Shown: positions 1 through 10,740 of the stretch, piece by piece
Layout of the letters: every line of letters starts with the position of its first letter
Numbering within the stretch: the first letter of the stretch is position 1
Source: Beta vulgaris subsp. vulgaris
Taxonomy: Eukaryota > Streptophyta > Magnoliopsida > Caryophyllales > Amaranthaceae
NCBI RefSeq assembly: GCF_026745355.1
Contig: NC_079209.1
Coordinates: 31,633,444-31,697,443 of the forward strand
Reading direction: 5' to 3'
Length of the DNA stretch: 64,000 nt
The notes under the pieces: generated by a model
What the model was told of the DNA's origin: nothing
The model's input: only the letters and a program-made list of their open reading frames with translations
The model's database searches: none
Translations under genes and position numbers: made by a program

Positions 1-279
1 CGTAGCCCAAGGTGCGACGCAAATCACTTATCTGCGTCGCACCTTAGGTAATGTGCGACGCACAATACCGCTCTATGTTGGGCAAGGGAGAACCACTTGC
101 GTCGTACCGTATAAAGGTGCGACGCACACAAACATCTGCGTCGTTTCCGTATACGACGCAGATCGTTTCTGAGTCATTTGCGTCGAGGGGGCATCATAGT
201 CCGACGCAAATTGCTTATTTCGTAGATAACTATGACAACTTAAGCATAAGCATCACGAAAAATGAGGTGTTTCTTATCA
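1..279. repeat. Array of TGCGTCG / CGACGCA motifs, probable transposon subterminal region
   Basis: At least nine copies of GCGTCG or its complement CGACGC occur in the first 210 bases, in both orientations and often as short palindromes such as GGTGCGACGCA. CACTA-2 and the 1887-2989 element in this window carry the same kind of arrangement with a different motif (AGGGCTGCG) next to their ends, so this is probably the subterminal part of another DNA transposon cut by the window edge. No terminal inverted repeat is visible at the right side, where Athila-like sequence begins near 280. No gene is recognised; a 78-residue open frame across it is repeat-encoded. Confidence 0.5.
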
Positions 280-1140
280 CTTCTTAAAGTTACAGCTTTG
301 CATTGCTCTTTAGGATTTACATCCGTTTTACTCTGCAAAGATCCTTGATTCCCTCAATTAATGGCATTATCTAATTGTCCAAGTTGAATTTCTACATTTC
401 TATTATAAAAATAGCTATCTGATCAACTTTTGTTTCTAACATATCAATTGTTCCAGAAGTAGCATTAGCCAACTTTTCAATAGCAAACTCCGATGTTGGT
501 ATACTTTTTTGTTGAGATTGTTCTTGATGGAACCAGAATGGTTCGGTAGACTAAAGTTGGCATTTTTGTGTCCTTGGTCTCTCCAAGAGAAATTAGAGTG
601 ATTTCTCCAACTCGGTTTATAAGTATTTGAGTAAGGATCATTTAGTGGTGGCCTATTAAAATGAGAAACATATTGAGCTAGTTCTATATTAGCACATTCT
701 ATAGGTAAATGGCCAACCCCACATATATTACATATCATAGTAAAATAAGACACAAATTGACATTATTCATTTTAGTAAACAAATTTACTAAGTTGTCCAC
801 TTTTACATTTAACATGTTTATTCCTTCTACTTGTTTTATTTCGATCATTAGACCAGTAGTAATTATTAGAAGCCATTTCTTCTAGTAATCTATTAGCTAC
901 TTTAGTAGTTTTACCCATTATAGCACATCCTGCAGCAACATCTATAGTATAGATTCATTCATACCATTATAAAAAACTTGCACAAGCAACCAATCTGGGA
1001 CACCATGGTGAGGACATTGACGTTGTGATTGTTTAAACCTTTCCCAAGCGTCATATAAAGAGTCCCCATTATTCTGTATGAAACTAGTTATATCACTTCT
1101 TAGTTTAGCAGTTTTACTAGGGAGAACATACTTTTTAAGA
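280..1140 (-). pseudogene. Athila-like Ty3/gypsy gag remnant, copy 1
   Basis: On the minus strand, codons near 753-436 encode a degenerate zinc knuckle (CNICGVGHLPIEC) followed by the SNTYKPSWRNHSNFSW stretch typical of Athila-group gag. Positions 755-1140 encode the upstream capsid part in broken frames, including the remnant of a CPHHGVPDWLVQ-type segment. The same region exists as copy 2 at 10741-11087 plus 20791-21273. Copy 1 is important because it has no CACTA insertion: it shows the uninterrupted sequence where CACTA-2 sits in copy 2. Multiple stops make it non-functional. Left border near 280 is where similarity to copy 2 (about 10757) starts. Confidence 0.8.
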
Positions 1141-1886
1141 AATTAAACTAGTTGTTGGATTAAAAACTATAATATGTAAATGATCGAACTTCCTATGATA
1201 TATTATCTCCTCATTTAACCTAGAAAAGGTGTATTTATACTAATCTTGCACCTAATTCTGTGGTCATAACAATTAATATAAACTCATCACGAACAAGAAA
1301 TTCATATAAAAGACTACTCCATGTGTATAACTATTTCTAAAATTATACTCGACGTTTATTAATCCCATGTACTAATATGAACTTTCACTTCTGCTAACAA
1401 TTCAATACCTTAAACATAAAATCAACTGGCCAAATTAATAATATGAAAACAAACCGAGATTATCAAATTGCATTTATAATAATCAAATCCAAACAACAAA
1501 TTCAAATCATTAATAGAAAATAAAAGACTACATCTAGTCCTAGAACATACAAATTTAGCTAGACATCGAATACAAATTAACCCAAATTATTAATACTAAA
1601 AAAAAAAAATACTATGCTTTGTAATCTGATCTGAATTTAATAATTGATAGTATAAGAGAAATGGGAATAGAAGAAACTCGAATTCGAGATGAATTGCGAG
1701 ACTTTCGTCTCTCTTCTTCTTCTACGACTGTTGTCTGTCTATTCAGTGTGGCTGTTATCCCCCTGTTGTGTTTGTCCAAAAGGGTTTTATATCCCAGTAT
1801 CTCCTGCGTGCTTTCTCTCTTATGAGGTTTTATCGTGCCTCTTTTTGTATCTATTGTGCGTCACTGGTCTATGCTACTCGTGCAAA
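1141..1886. other. AT-rich non-coding stretch, probable 5' leader of Athila copy 1
   Basis: No coding signal. It lies immediately upstream (on the minus strand) of the copy 1 gag, so leader or LTR-proximal sequence is the simplest reading. It includes an A-run near 1600 and a pyrimidine-rich part at 1700-1760. Short open frames between 1689 and 2150 run into the adjacent transposon and show no domain. Function not assigned. Confidence 0.4.
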
Positions 1887-2989
1887 CACTAGTGGAAAAA
1901 AACGCAAGGGCTGCGGTCAAAACAGTCCTAAGGGCTGCATTTTCGGCCAGCAGCCCTTCACTTAAAGTGAAGGGCTGCGGTTTAGGCCTAAAACCGCAGC
2001 CCTTCCAATACGGAAGGGCTACGGTTTTGGGCTTAAAATGCATCCCTTCTTTGTACGTAGGGCTGCGGTTTTGACCAAAACCGTAACCCTTTTGACCCAT
2101 CAAACACCAAGCAAATGCGATGAATTGAAACTTACAAATCTTATAATCCTTCACCGCTACTCTCTCTCCTCCCTTCCCAATCTTCTCCTTCTTCTTGTCA
2201 CGCGCAAACCCTAAAACCCTAGAAATGAATTAGCAATGGCGACATTTTTAATCATTTCGTTGATTTGTAGAGTAAAGAGCTCGAAAAGCTCGAGTAAGAC
2301 ATCTGTTTAAGGTTAGGCATGAATCGTAGAATTCATTGTCGAATTCACTTGATGATTTCGAGAGGCTGTTTCAAGCAAGCGTGAGAGAGAAAATGGAGAA
2401 GGGAGAAGGGAGAAGGGTGAGAGAGAAGGGAGAAGGGTGAAAGAGAAGGGAGGAGGCATGAGAGAGAAGAGGGAGAAGGAGAAGTGAGATTGTAGTTTGT
2501 TTAGGGTTAAGTGTGAGAATTGTGTTTAAAGGCCCGCGGAAATCTAATAAAAATTGAAAAAAAAAAATTGTAGCGTGTTTAGGGTTAGGTGTGAGAATTG
2601 TGTTTAAAGGCCCGCGAAAATCTAATAAAAATTGTAAAAAAAGCCCATAAAGGGTTGTGGTTATCCCAAAAATCGCAGCCCTTCATTACTTATACGGATG
2701 CGGTTTCCGACTAACCGCAACCCTTTACTAAAAGGGTTGCGGTTTTTGGGCTAATTTTAGCCCTTCACATTAGTGAAGGGTCACGCGCGTCAAAAAACCC
2801 GCAGTCCTTCATTTCAAAAGGGTCGCGGTTAGTTGAGAAACCGCAACTCTTCACATAAAGGGCTGCGTATGGCCTAAAAACTGCAACCTTTCGTATCAAA
2901 AGGGCTGCGTTTTCTGGATCACCGCAACTCTTCATACTTAAAGGCTGCATTATTCTTAAAACGCAACCTTTTCAATTTTTTCTCTAGTG
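1887..2989. mobile_element. Small non-autonomous CACTA (En/Spm) element, 1103 bp
   Basis: The left end reads CACTAGTGGAAAAAA and the right end TTTTTTCTCTAGTG, inverted to each other with two mismatches. The flanks carry a 3-bp duplication AAA (1884-1886 and 2990-2992), as expected for CACTA insertion. Both ends contain arrays of AGGGCTGCGGTTTT-type motifs in both orientations (about 1907-2100 and 2645-2970), closely related to the AGGGCTGCGCTTTT motifs of CACTA-2. The interior (2100-2640) has no transposase; it includes an AGAAGGGAGAAGGG-rich tract and a roughly 60-bp near-duplicate around GTTTAGGGTTA(A/G)GTGTGAGAATTG (2499 and 2578). It probably depends on a CACTA-2-like element for transposase; that is inference from the shared motifs. 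Confidence 0.85.
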
Positions 2990-3326
2990 AAAGGGTCCTT
3001 ATTATTCCCTTTTCTTTCAATTGCTACGTTGTTGTTGTTATTGGAAGCATTCGGTTTCCTTTGTTTTTCTTTCCATTTTGTAATTAGACTTAGGTTGTTG
3101 TCATGGGCTTCTCTTCTGTTTATTTTCTTTTAATTTTTTATTATTTTTACAAATTTTACCTACAAATAATTTAATAAAGTAATAAATACTAGGGCTACAA
3201 AATAAAATATTAGCATAGTAAAAAAACCACTATTATAAATATTAAATAACCAAATTAGCAAGTACAAATAGTTGCAAAATCAAGCAAGTATTTATTGAGT
3301 ATATTGTTCATATTTTACAACAACCT
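2990..3326. other. AT-rich sequence between small CACTA and LINE A
   Basis: No gene or repeat recognised. It lies in the same presumed Athila leader or LTR-proximal sequence as 1141-1886, from which it is separated by the CACTA insertion. Confidence 0.35.
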
Positions 3327-3415
3327 TTTTTTTTGGCAATTCAAAGGTATTATTGAAAACCAAAAAAAACTTGGTAGAGAGTCAAAATTACAAATCCCAA
3401 TTACTTAGCAACAAG

Positions 3416-4099
3416 CTAGTAATGGAGGGAAAGCAAACAAACACAAAACGTCAAACAACTAGCATTACATCGAGCTGCCACTCTAAATAGGATCTCTTTA
3501 TAAACTCTATCAGGTTGCATCAGTGTGTTACAGAAGATCTTTTGATTTCTCTGGTGCCACAACATATAAACTGCCTCAGTGAATATCATAACATAAACTC
3601 TTGCTCTTCGAGTTTTGTTATGAGCCTTTCTACAAGCTGCCTGCAATTCCATATTGAATCCTTGCCCTCTTCCGTGAATATTAATAACTCTAAGAAGCTG
3701 GCTCCACACTGTATTAGTGTATTGACATTCAAAGAACAAACGCTCAATTGTTTCGTTTTTATCATCACAAAGTTTGCAAACAGGGTTGTATTGAATAGGC
3801 CATTTCAGTAGCATGTATGTCGTTGCCAACCTTTGTTGTGCTGCTAGCCAAAGAATAAAGACACTTCTAGGGGAAGCTATGTTATCCTTTATCACCCTTC
3901 TCCAAGAAACTCTATCAGAGACTGTCTTCATTCTAAGATAAGCTTTATGAATGCTAAAGCTTCCATTCACTAACATTGATTGAACTCTATCAGAGACTGT
4001 CTTCATTCTAAGATAAGCTTTATGAATGCTAAAGCTTCCATTCACTAACATTGATTGCCACCCTCCATAAGCATGAACTTGGTCTCTGGCTACCATCAC
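3416..4099 (-). pseudogene. LINE A C-terminal ORF2 part with zf-RVT domain
   Basis: The 227-codon frame encodes the region after the RT thumb. A Cys-rich segment, PVCKLCDDKNETIERLFFEC, matches the zf-RVT pattern of plant LINEs, which is thought to help bind the element RNA. The frame ends with ARCNASCLTF and a stop, without an RNase H domain. The N-terminal part contains an exact in-frame duplication of 25 codons (see the 75-bp repeat). Confidence 0.75.
3908..4057. repeat. Exact 75-bp tandem duplication inside LINE A
   Basis: Positions 3908-3982 and 3983-4057 are identical over 75 bases. The unit is a multiple of three, so the minus-strand frame stays open and the encoded 25-residue block (QSMLVNGSFSIHKAYLRMKT and following) appears twice in a row. 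Confidence 0.95.
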
Positions 4100-4494
4100 T
4101 TTCTTAAGAATCCAAGAAGAGTTGTTACTTACAGCAACTGTGTGTCAGGTGTTTTCCTTTTTATGTAATAAGTATGAATCCATTGCACCCATAATTTCTC
4201 CATTTTAAAAGAGATAGCCCAAACAAGCTTCATAAGGGCTGCTTGATTCCAGATCTTCATATCAATCAAATTCCAACCTCCTTCACTTTTGCTTTTAAAC
4301 AAATTATCCTAAGCTACTGGAGCTTTTTTAGAAGGACCAACTGCTCCAATCCATAGAAACTTCCTACAAACTCCTTCAACAGCCTTAATGATCTTCTTTT
4401 AGAGGGGAAAGATATGGCCCCAGTAATTATGCATACTATTTAGAATAGTTCTAACTAGTTGCAATCTCCCAGCATATGAAAGAAGGCCAGCCAT

Positions 4495-5414
4495 CTACCC
4501 TTGGGTTCGTTCAGTAATCTTCTCCACTAATGGTTTACACTGAGCAAAGTTGAGCTTTTTTGAGGCTAAGGGGACCCTAAGATACTTGAAGGGGAGCTTC
4601 TCAATTGGCATATGAATGAGCTCAACTAAAATTACATTTTCTTCTTTTGGCACCCCAGCCATGTAAATACAACTTTTTTCTACACTTGCTTCTAGTCCTA
4701 AAGCTGTAGAAAACTTATGAAATGCAACCATAATCTTGGATATTGAGCTGTGATCTACTCTTGCAAGTAATAGCAGATCATCTGCAAACATCATGTGAGT
4801 GAGCTTTATCTTTTCACACTTGGGGTGAAAATTAAAACCAGGGTTCAAATGAAGCTCTTCAAGACATCTACTCAAATATTCCATGCTAAGGGCAAATAGA
4901 AAAGGAGAGAGTGGATCCCCTTGTCTCACCCCCTCTTATCTTGAAAAGAAACAGCAGGGATGTCATTTAACATAATAGAATAACTTCCACTTCTCACACA
5001 AGCCATAGTCCACTGAATGTATTGTTCAGGGAATCCCAGTTCATAAAGCATTTTCTCTAGGAAGCACCATTCTACAGAGTCATATGCCTTTTTAATGTCT
5101 ACCTTGATTAAACATCTAGGAGACATATGCTTCCTATTGTAACCTTTGATCAACTGAGTAGCAAGAAGTATGTTGTCTGCAATATGTCTGCCTAGAATAA
5201 AATCAGACTGAGCTGAGTTCACCACTTCATTAATCACCTTGCCTAATGTTTGTGTTAAAATCTTAGAGATAATTTTATACACAACTGTGCAGCAGGCTAT
5301 TGGTCTGTAATCCTTGGCATGAGTAACATTAGCCTTCTTAGGAATCAATGTTACAACTGTAGTGTTCACTGGCCAATGCAGAAATGCTTTTTGGAAAAAC
5401 TCATGCACTGCCAA
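4495..5414 (-). pseudogene. LINE A reverse transcriptase
   Basis: Two overlapping minus-strand frames (5414-4926 and 4929-4495) together encode an RVT_1 domain. The first carries KDYRPIACCTVVYKIISKIL, then IKVDIKKAYDSVEW, the block with the first catalytic aspartate. The second starts at RQGDPLSPFLFA and contains the catalytic FADD box (HMMFADDLLLLA, about 4775-4800). A one-base frameshift near 4926-4930 separates the halves. Upstream, 5907-6095 encodes part of the linker to the endonuclease in another frame, and stops occur in 5450-5900. The catalytic residues are present but the frame is broken. Confidence 0.85.
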
Positions 5415-6356
5415 ATATATATCTTCTTTAATGGAGCTCCAACACTACTTAAAGAACACTGAGTTAAAACCACGAATCCCAAGTGCTTTACCATCATCAA
5501 TACTGAACAAATCTACATCTATCTCTTCTCTTGTAATTAGAGCATCACAAGCTTCTCTACTCACCTGCTTGCCTCTTCTCATAGTTTGAATATCAATACT
5601 AGGTATTTCACTGCCACTTGTGCCCAGGAAACTTTTAAAGAAGCCTACAACTTCCTCCTGAATTTCTTCTAGCTTTGTAAAGGTATCACCCTAAGCATTT
5701 TGGATTTGAGTAATCTTGTTCTTAGCTTTCCTTGCTTTCATAGCAGCAAAGAAAAACTTAGAATTAGAATCACCCTGAGATAACCAAGAAATTCTTGACT
5801 TCTACCTTAGGATACTTTCTTCAACCTGGGACCAATATCTAAGCTTCTCTCCATATTCCTTCTCTTCTTGTTGTAAGGTGGAGTTAGTATTGATGTCAGG
5901 CATTGCTTACACATTAGCTAATTTCCTCCTTAGCTCCTCAATTTTGCAATAAGCCTGAGACTGAGGCTTATGCAGTTGTTTCAGAGCATGTTTAACTTTT
6001 TTCAGCTTAAGACATATGCTTTTCATTTTAAATTCATCATTTACACTATTCCAAGCATCCTGGACAACAACTTCAAAGTTTTCATGTTCACACAAGGCCT
6101 TCCTCCTTGAATACTATGAGTGCTCATATTAAACACCAATGGGCTATGATCTGACACACCATTAGTTTTATAGTTCACAGTAACATCAGTATATTTGTCA
6201 AGCCAATCAGAATTCACCAAGGCTTTATCCTGCTAGCAATTCTTGCTTGGCCTTCCCCTATGTTACTCCAGGAATAATAGACCCCTGCAGTAGGTGCTTC
6301 CATTACTCTAGCCTCATCCATAAAGTTTTCATAATCCAGAGTCTCCGTGGTACTAA

Positions 6357-6821
6357 TTATATTACCATTACCCTGTCACTGGAATGCAAAACTGTATTAA
6401 AATCCCCTATAATCATAAGTAGATTGTTAATTTCTTCTAGCACATCCATCAGGCCCTTCCATAAATCTTTCCTATCACCTATAGTGTGCAAACCATACAC
6501 CACTATAAGATGAAAGTTTATTGTACCTTCAAAGTTAGAAACCTTACAAGCCATCAACTCTTCTGCTTGTTTAAGGATCTGCACATTAATTTCTCCATGT
6601 TTCCAGCCAATCCATATCCTCCCCCTAGGTGAAAAAGAGTAATTTCAACACCAAGTCCACTCAGCTCTAAAACTTCTTTGCATTTTTAGAGCATTATGAG
6701 ATCTAACTCTAGTCTCTAGTAATCCACACAGGTCCACCTTCTCCTGCTTCAGAAAGTTTTTAACTTCCTTTATTTTGTAGGGATCATTCATCCCTATTAC
6801 ATTCCATGCAATTATAATCAT
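6357..6821 (-). pseudogene. LINE A EEP endonuclease
   Basis: The minus-strand start codon at 6821 opens with MIIIAWNVIGMNDPYKIKEV, which matches the first block of exonuclease-endonuclease-phosphatase domains in plant L1 ORF2 (usually ILSWNCRGLGNP). LLMIIGDFNTVL near 6400 is the GDFN metal-binding block. The SDHxP block lies further on (about 6125-6160, LSDHSPLVF-like) in a different frame. The domain nicks target DNA for target-primed reverse transcription. Several stops and frameshifts are present. Confidence 0.75.
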
Positions 6822-6839
6822 CAAGACAGATAAGGGTTT

Positions 6840-7035
6840 GGCCCCTTAGCACCCCCAAGTTTACCTGAGTCTTTACTTCCACTCTGCTGTGTATAGTTCA
6901 CCACCTTTGCTGTCTAATATGTCACTTGCTTCCCCTTGTCTTTCGACTTCCTAGTGACCACCTTCCACACTTCTTGTTCTTCAGCCTCCTTTTGCTAACT
7001 AGGTGAGGCTACTGGAGTAGCAAGAGCTATATAAT
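6840..7035 (-). pseudogene. LINE A ORF1 tail fragment
   Basis: Lys/Thr-rich minus-strand codons upstream of the endonuclease start fit the C-terminal linker of a LINE ORF1, but there is no zinc knuckle left and the 5' part of the element is missing. Assigned only by position. Confidence 0.35.
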
Positions 7036-8128
7036 ATGACACATAAGTAATGTAAATATTAAAAAATTAAAATATGAGGAGAAAACTAATTATAAGTCTC
7101 ATAACTCATACCAAAAAGGAATATAATGGGTAAAATCATGTATAAAATAAAGTCTTATCCACTATCCCACACTTAAGATTTGCTAGTCCTTGAGAAAACT
7201 ATGACTATATAATGTGGCATCTACATGTCAATATAAACTTGAACATGCAATTGTATGCCTCTTCATGCAAGTTCTTTTATAAAAAACCATAACTTAACTG
7301 AATGTTTTCACAATGACCAAAAATAACATTTAAAGAAACAATGTTTAGTTCTAAAATAATGGTTAGACATCACAAGCAATGAGCCAAAGACTAACCAACT
7401 CATAAAAAGCATAGTACTTCATGTATTAGTGTTTTCATTGACTCTTACCACAACCACATTCAAGATTTGAGTAATTGAGCAATCAACTTGGTGAACACTC
7501 ACTTTAGTTGTGCAAATAAAAGTAATTGCATAGTCACTCATGTGTTTAAGGTGTAACGTATCACTCAACCTACGAAGTCGACTCGAAATAAAATATGTCG
7601 TCTTTAAATTTGCATATCATTTAATCCTCCACTACTTAGTAAGACATAGAGCATACAAAAATTAAAAGGACTAAATAAGGTTATAATGTAAGGTTAAGGT
7701 GGGAGGGTAGAAAATATTTAGGATTGGGTGCTCTAAAGCATAAGAGCTAGTAGAGTAACGATTGACAACGATGCCGAAAGTTAATCGCCTCAACTAAAAC
7801 TCCAACTCCTCAAATATTTGCAATACAATCTAACTTCTTCACCATAATAATATCATTAATTAGAAAATACTAATAAAATATGTACTTTCTTCTTTTCTTT
7901 TACTACAATAAATTCTTTTGTGCGGTTCTTTTTTTTTTTAACAGTCCTCTTTATTGTATTTTTCACAATCTCATCATTATCATTGATATAGAATAATAAA
8001 ATAATAAATCCATAATTTTTTTTTTCATAACGTTCACAAACAGAACTCCATACACCAAATTATATTCCACTAGCTCAAAAATTTTGTTAGGACTTGTGTT
8101 TAGGATTATAAGCTAGTAATGAAGTTTA
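7036..8128. other. Non-coding Athila-like sequence (leader/LTR region)
   Basis: No coding signal. On the minus strand it has the AAGTGTGGGATAG motif (about 7160-7180), similar to AATAAGTGTGGGATAG at 9150-9170. In Athila/Cyclops-type elements such sequence lies in the non-coding part beyond pol. A primer-binding-site-like block lies at 7763-7782. The rest is AT-rich with poly-T tracts around 7920-8020. Confidence 0.4.
7763..7782 (-). promoter_or_regulatory. Candidate decayed primer-binding site (Athila type)
   Basis: The plus-strand block GATTGACAACGATGCC resembles the complement of the tRNA-Asp-type site TGGCGCCGTTGCCGGGG used by Athila elements. The differences are mainly G to A and C to T, as expected from cytosine deamination. 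If real, the 5' LTR of copy 1 lies immediately to the right and the leader and gag lie to the left. This is a weak call because the match is imperfect. Confidence 0.35.
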
Positions 8129-8496
8129 GGCTCCGTTTGGTAGGGTATAAAATATTTTTCATGAAAATGAGTTTTCCTTTTCCTTTCATTTCCCGTTGTT
8201 TGGTTTGTTAAGAGGTGTAAAACAAGATTTCCATCAAGGGAGCTTTAGTTGAAAATCAATTTCCTTTCAAAAAGAAGGGAAAAAACATTTTCCTCCCTCT
8301 TCCTTAGCAACGTTTTACCATCATCTTATCCATCCTCTCCCTTCCCCTTCCATTTTTCTCTTTTTCATAACTTTTTTTTTTTACTTTGAACCAAACAAAG
8401 GAAAATTAGCTTTGCATTTGAATTTTCCATTGTAAAATGTTTTACATGAAAAATCATTTTACATTGAAAATGTTTTACATCTAACCAAACGGAGCC
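8129..8496. mobile_element. Tourist-like (PIF/Harbinger) MITE, 368 bp
   Basis: The element begins GGCTCCGTTTGGTAGGGTA and ends TACATCTAACCAAACGGAGCC. The ends form an imperfect inverted repeat of about 30 bp with 13 perfect terminal bases. A TTA duplication flanks it (8126-8128 and 8497-8499). TTA targets and G-rich ...GTTTGG termini are typical of PIF/Harbinger MITEs. The interior is AT-rich with repeated TTTTCC and AAAATG stretches and has no coding capacity. It must be mobilised in trans. Confidence 0.9.
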
Positions 8497-8499
8497 TTA

Positions 8500-9480
8500 A
8501 TCATAATAAATAGGCTCAAGGATCAGAGGGCTTTATAAAAAGGAATATAATAATTTAGGTGGCTTAGTCTAATATGCTTTTAGAAAAACAATTGCGTGAA
8601 TCATTTTTATGCATGCTCATGTTTATGTAGTCTCGAAGTAACCAAATGCAAATTCAAGAGTCTATACTTCACCAGGAACTAACACACACTCTCACAAAAC
8701 AATAGAGACTAATATAGATGTTTTAGTCTATTAAAAGGCTTAAAAGTGTCACAATGGTTATAGATCTCCACCAAGTAAATCACAATCAAATCTTAGCTAA
8801 TCATTCTAACCACTTGCTAAACACTTAGACGTTGATGCTATGCTCTTCTCTGAATCATCCCACATAAAAACCATTGTCTTGCAACAAAGCATAAATGTTT
8901 TTTTTAATATATTTTTTAAATTCAATTTAAAAACTGTTTTTTTTTTCATACCGTGAAATTAAGCTAACAATTTGCCTTCAAATCAGTATCGAACATGAAA
9001 ATTATAAATTTATGCGCAAATTTTGGCAGCACCTCCCCTTAAATTTGTCATATGCAATTAGATTTTCTCATTTTCTAATCCAGTTCCTTCATACAAATTA
9101 ATTCTATCTTCAAAGCAATACACCAAATCCAACAATCCAAAGCTAACTCCTCTATCCCACACTTATTATAAACATTGTCCTCAACGTACTACTCAACTTC
9201 CAAGGGAGTAGGCGAAAAAGGCTGAAAGAGAAATGCAACCAACATCATTGAAAAACATAATAAGCAAGAAAATACAACCTGGTGTATCTAGATTGCAAAG
9301 ATGTTCTCCGTCATGTAGGTGTTGTCAAAGAGATCTTAAATTACTTGAAATCTGACTTAATAAATTTATTTTTATATAAATTTTTCTAACAATCTGCAAA
9401 TGTGAAAAGAAAAAGTAAAATAAAAGTAAAAGAGAAACAAGACAATAATAATACTAATAATAGGGAAAGAAAATAAATTA
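8500..9480. other. Non-coding Athila-like sequence between MITE and pol remnant
   Basis: No gene. On the minus strand, about 9195-9150 reads TTGAGGACAATGTTTATAAT then AAGTGTGGGATAG, which is a hallmark of the 3' non-coding region after pol in Athila/Cyclops-type elements. The position directly downstream of the integrase remnant (9481-9750) agrees with that. Poly-T near 8900-8945. An LTR is likely somewhere in 7783-9100 but its borders cannot be fixed. Confidence 0.45.
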
Positions 9481-10740
9481 AAATGGGAAAGTGGTGGGGT
9501 TGCCACCTTTAGGCACTCTCTTGTCAGTCAAGTAAGGTCGTTTAACACACTGACTATTAACTTTAAAATTTTCATTATTTCACAGCAACTTAACAAAATC
9601 ATAAGGATAGACTTTAACAATATTAAAAGGACTAGACCATCTGGAAAGCAACTTACTTGAAAATAGTTTTAGGTGTGAATTGAAGAGTATAACTTATTGG
9701 CCTACTTTAAGATGCTTATGGTTAATGTGTTTATCATGAATAGGGGCTTGCACCAAAGGAGGGGGAGGAAGATTACCTTTGTCGAGCTCTATAAAATTAT
9801 TACGTTTTCTCTTCCACGGAGGACATGCCTCTAATGCAAGAGCCATCTTAGTTACCTGTACAACCATTTCAAAATGTACACCTATTGAACATGTATCAAG
9901 AGGAACATTAAAAGTAACCCCGTCAAACTCTTCTACATCTAATTCATCATGCAAATCAACTCGAAATAGATGATCAGTAAAAGAAGGGTATTTAGAAGAT
10001 TGAAAAACATTAAATCTAACCTCCTCATCACAATTTTAAAGGGTAGTACCATTTTGCACATATATAGCATCTCCTACAATAGCTAACAAAGGTATGCCAT
10101 GAATAATTGGTACCTCGATATTTTCATCCACAACCAAGACAATAAATGGATAGGAATAATGAATTTATCAACATTCATTAAAACTTTTTCCAATACTCCT
10201 AGAGGCTATTTAATAAATCTATTAGCAAGTTGTAATGCCAGAATAATGGGTTTTAGATCATTTAATCATAGTTTTACAAAAAGATAATGGCATAAGAGAG
10301 ACACTTGCACCTAAATCACATAAAGTTTTAGAATAGCTAATGGCACCAATAGTGCAAGGAATAGAAAAACACCCTGGATCTTTTAGTTTAGGGGGATTTT
10401 TTTTTAATATACAACACTGCACTTCTCACTCAAATCAATAATCTTATAGTTTTCCAATTTTCTCTTTTTATATGTGATTTCTTTAAGAAATTTAGAATAA
10501 GAGGGAATTTGCAGCAAAGCATCAACAAAGGAATGTTAACGTGCAATTGCTTGAATTTCTTATGAAATTTCTCAAATTGATTATCCACTATATTTTTATT
10601 TAGTCATTCAGGAAAAGGAATAGGAGTTACATGAGGTTTAACAAGAGATGGAGAAGGTGAGGTTTTAGATACAATTTCAGTTACTTCCACCACCATTTCA
10701 TTTTCCTTAGTTCCATTACTTGCCTTAATTGTCTCACTTA
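9481..10740 (-). pseudogene. Athila copy 2 pol remnant: protease fused to integrase tail
   Basis: On the minus strand, about 10400-10270 encodes the aspartic protease core (GAISYSKTLCDLGASVSLMP, normally DLGAS in this group). Then 9973-9760 encodes the protease-RT linker with HDELDVEEFDGV and NNFIELDKGNLPPPPLVQAP. This runs directly into IHDKHINHKHLKVGQ and FNSHLKLFSSKLLSRWS, which is the C-terminal integrase segment (normally WHDK.I...F..GQ.VLLFNSRL..FPGKL.SRWSGPF). The whole RT, RNase H and integrase core are therefore missing at a junction near 9745. Stops follow in both parts. Non-functional internal deletion derivative. Confidence 0.75.

Larger units (their letters stand above)
3327..7035 (-). 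mobile_element. LINE A, 5'-truncated L1-type non-LTR retrotransposon
   Basis: Read on the minus strand the order is end of ORF1, EEP endonuclease, reverse transcriptase, zf-RVT, then an A-run (T-run on the plus strand at about 3328-3337) that marks the 3' end. No RNase H follows the zf-RVT domain. Its RT is clearly related to that of LINE C at 38646-39891 (both have a PFLFA.MEYLSRCL block and an NFHP.CE block), so A and C belong to one family, distinct from LINE B, which has an RNase H. The right border near 7035 is placed where coding similarity to an ORF1 tail stops; no target duplication was found. All open frames are interrupted. Confidence 0.8.

Noticed and set aside
1689..2154. Short overlapping frames around the left end of the small CACTA
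   Set aside because: They run through the TIR and subterminal motifs and overlap on both strands; no domain.
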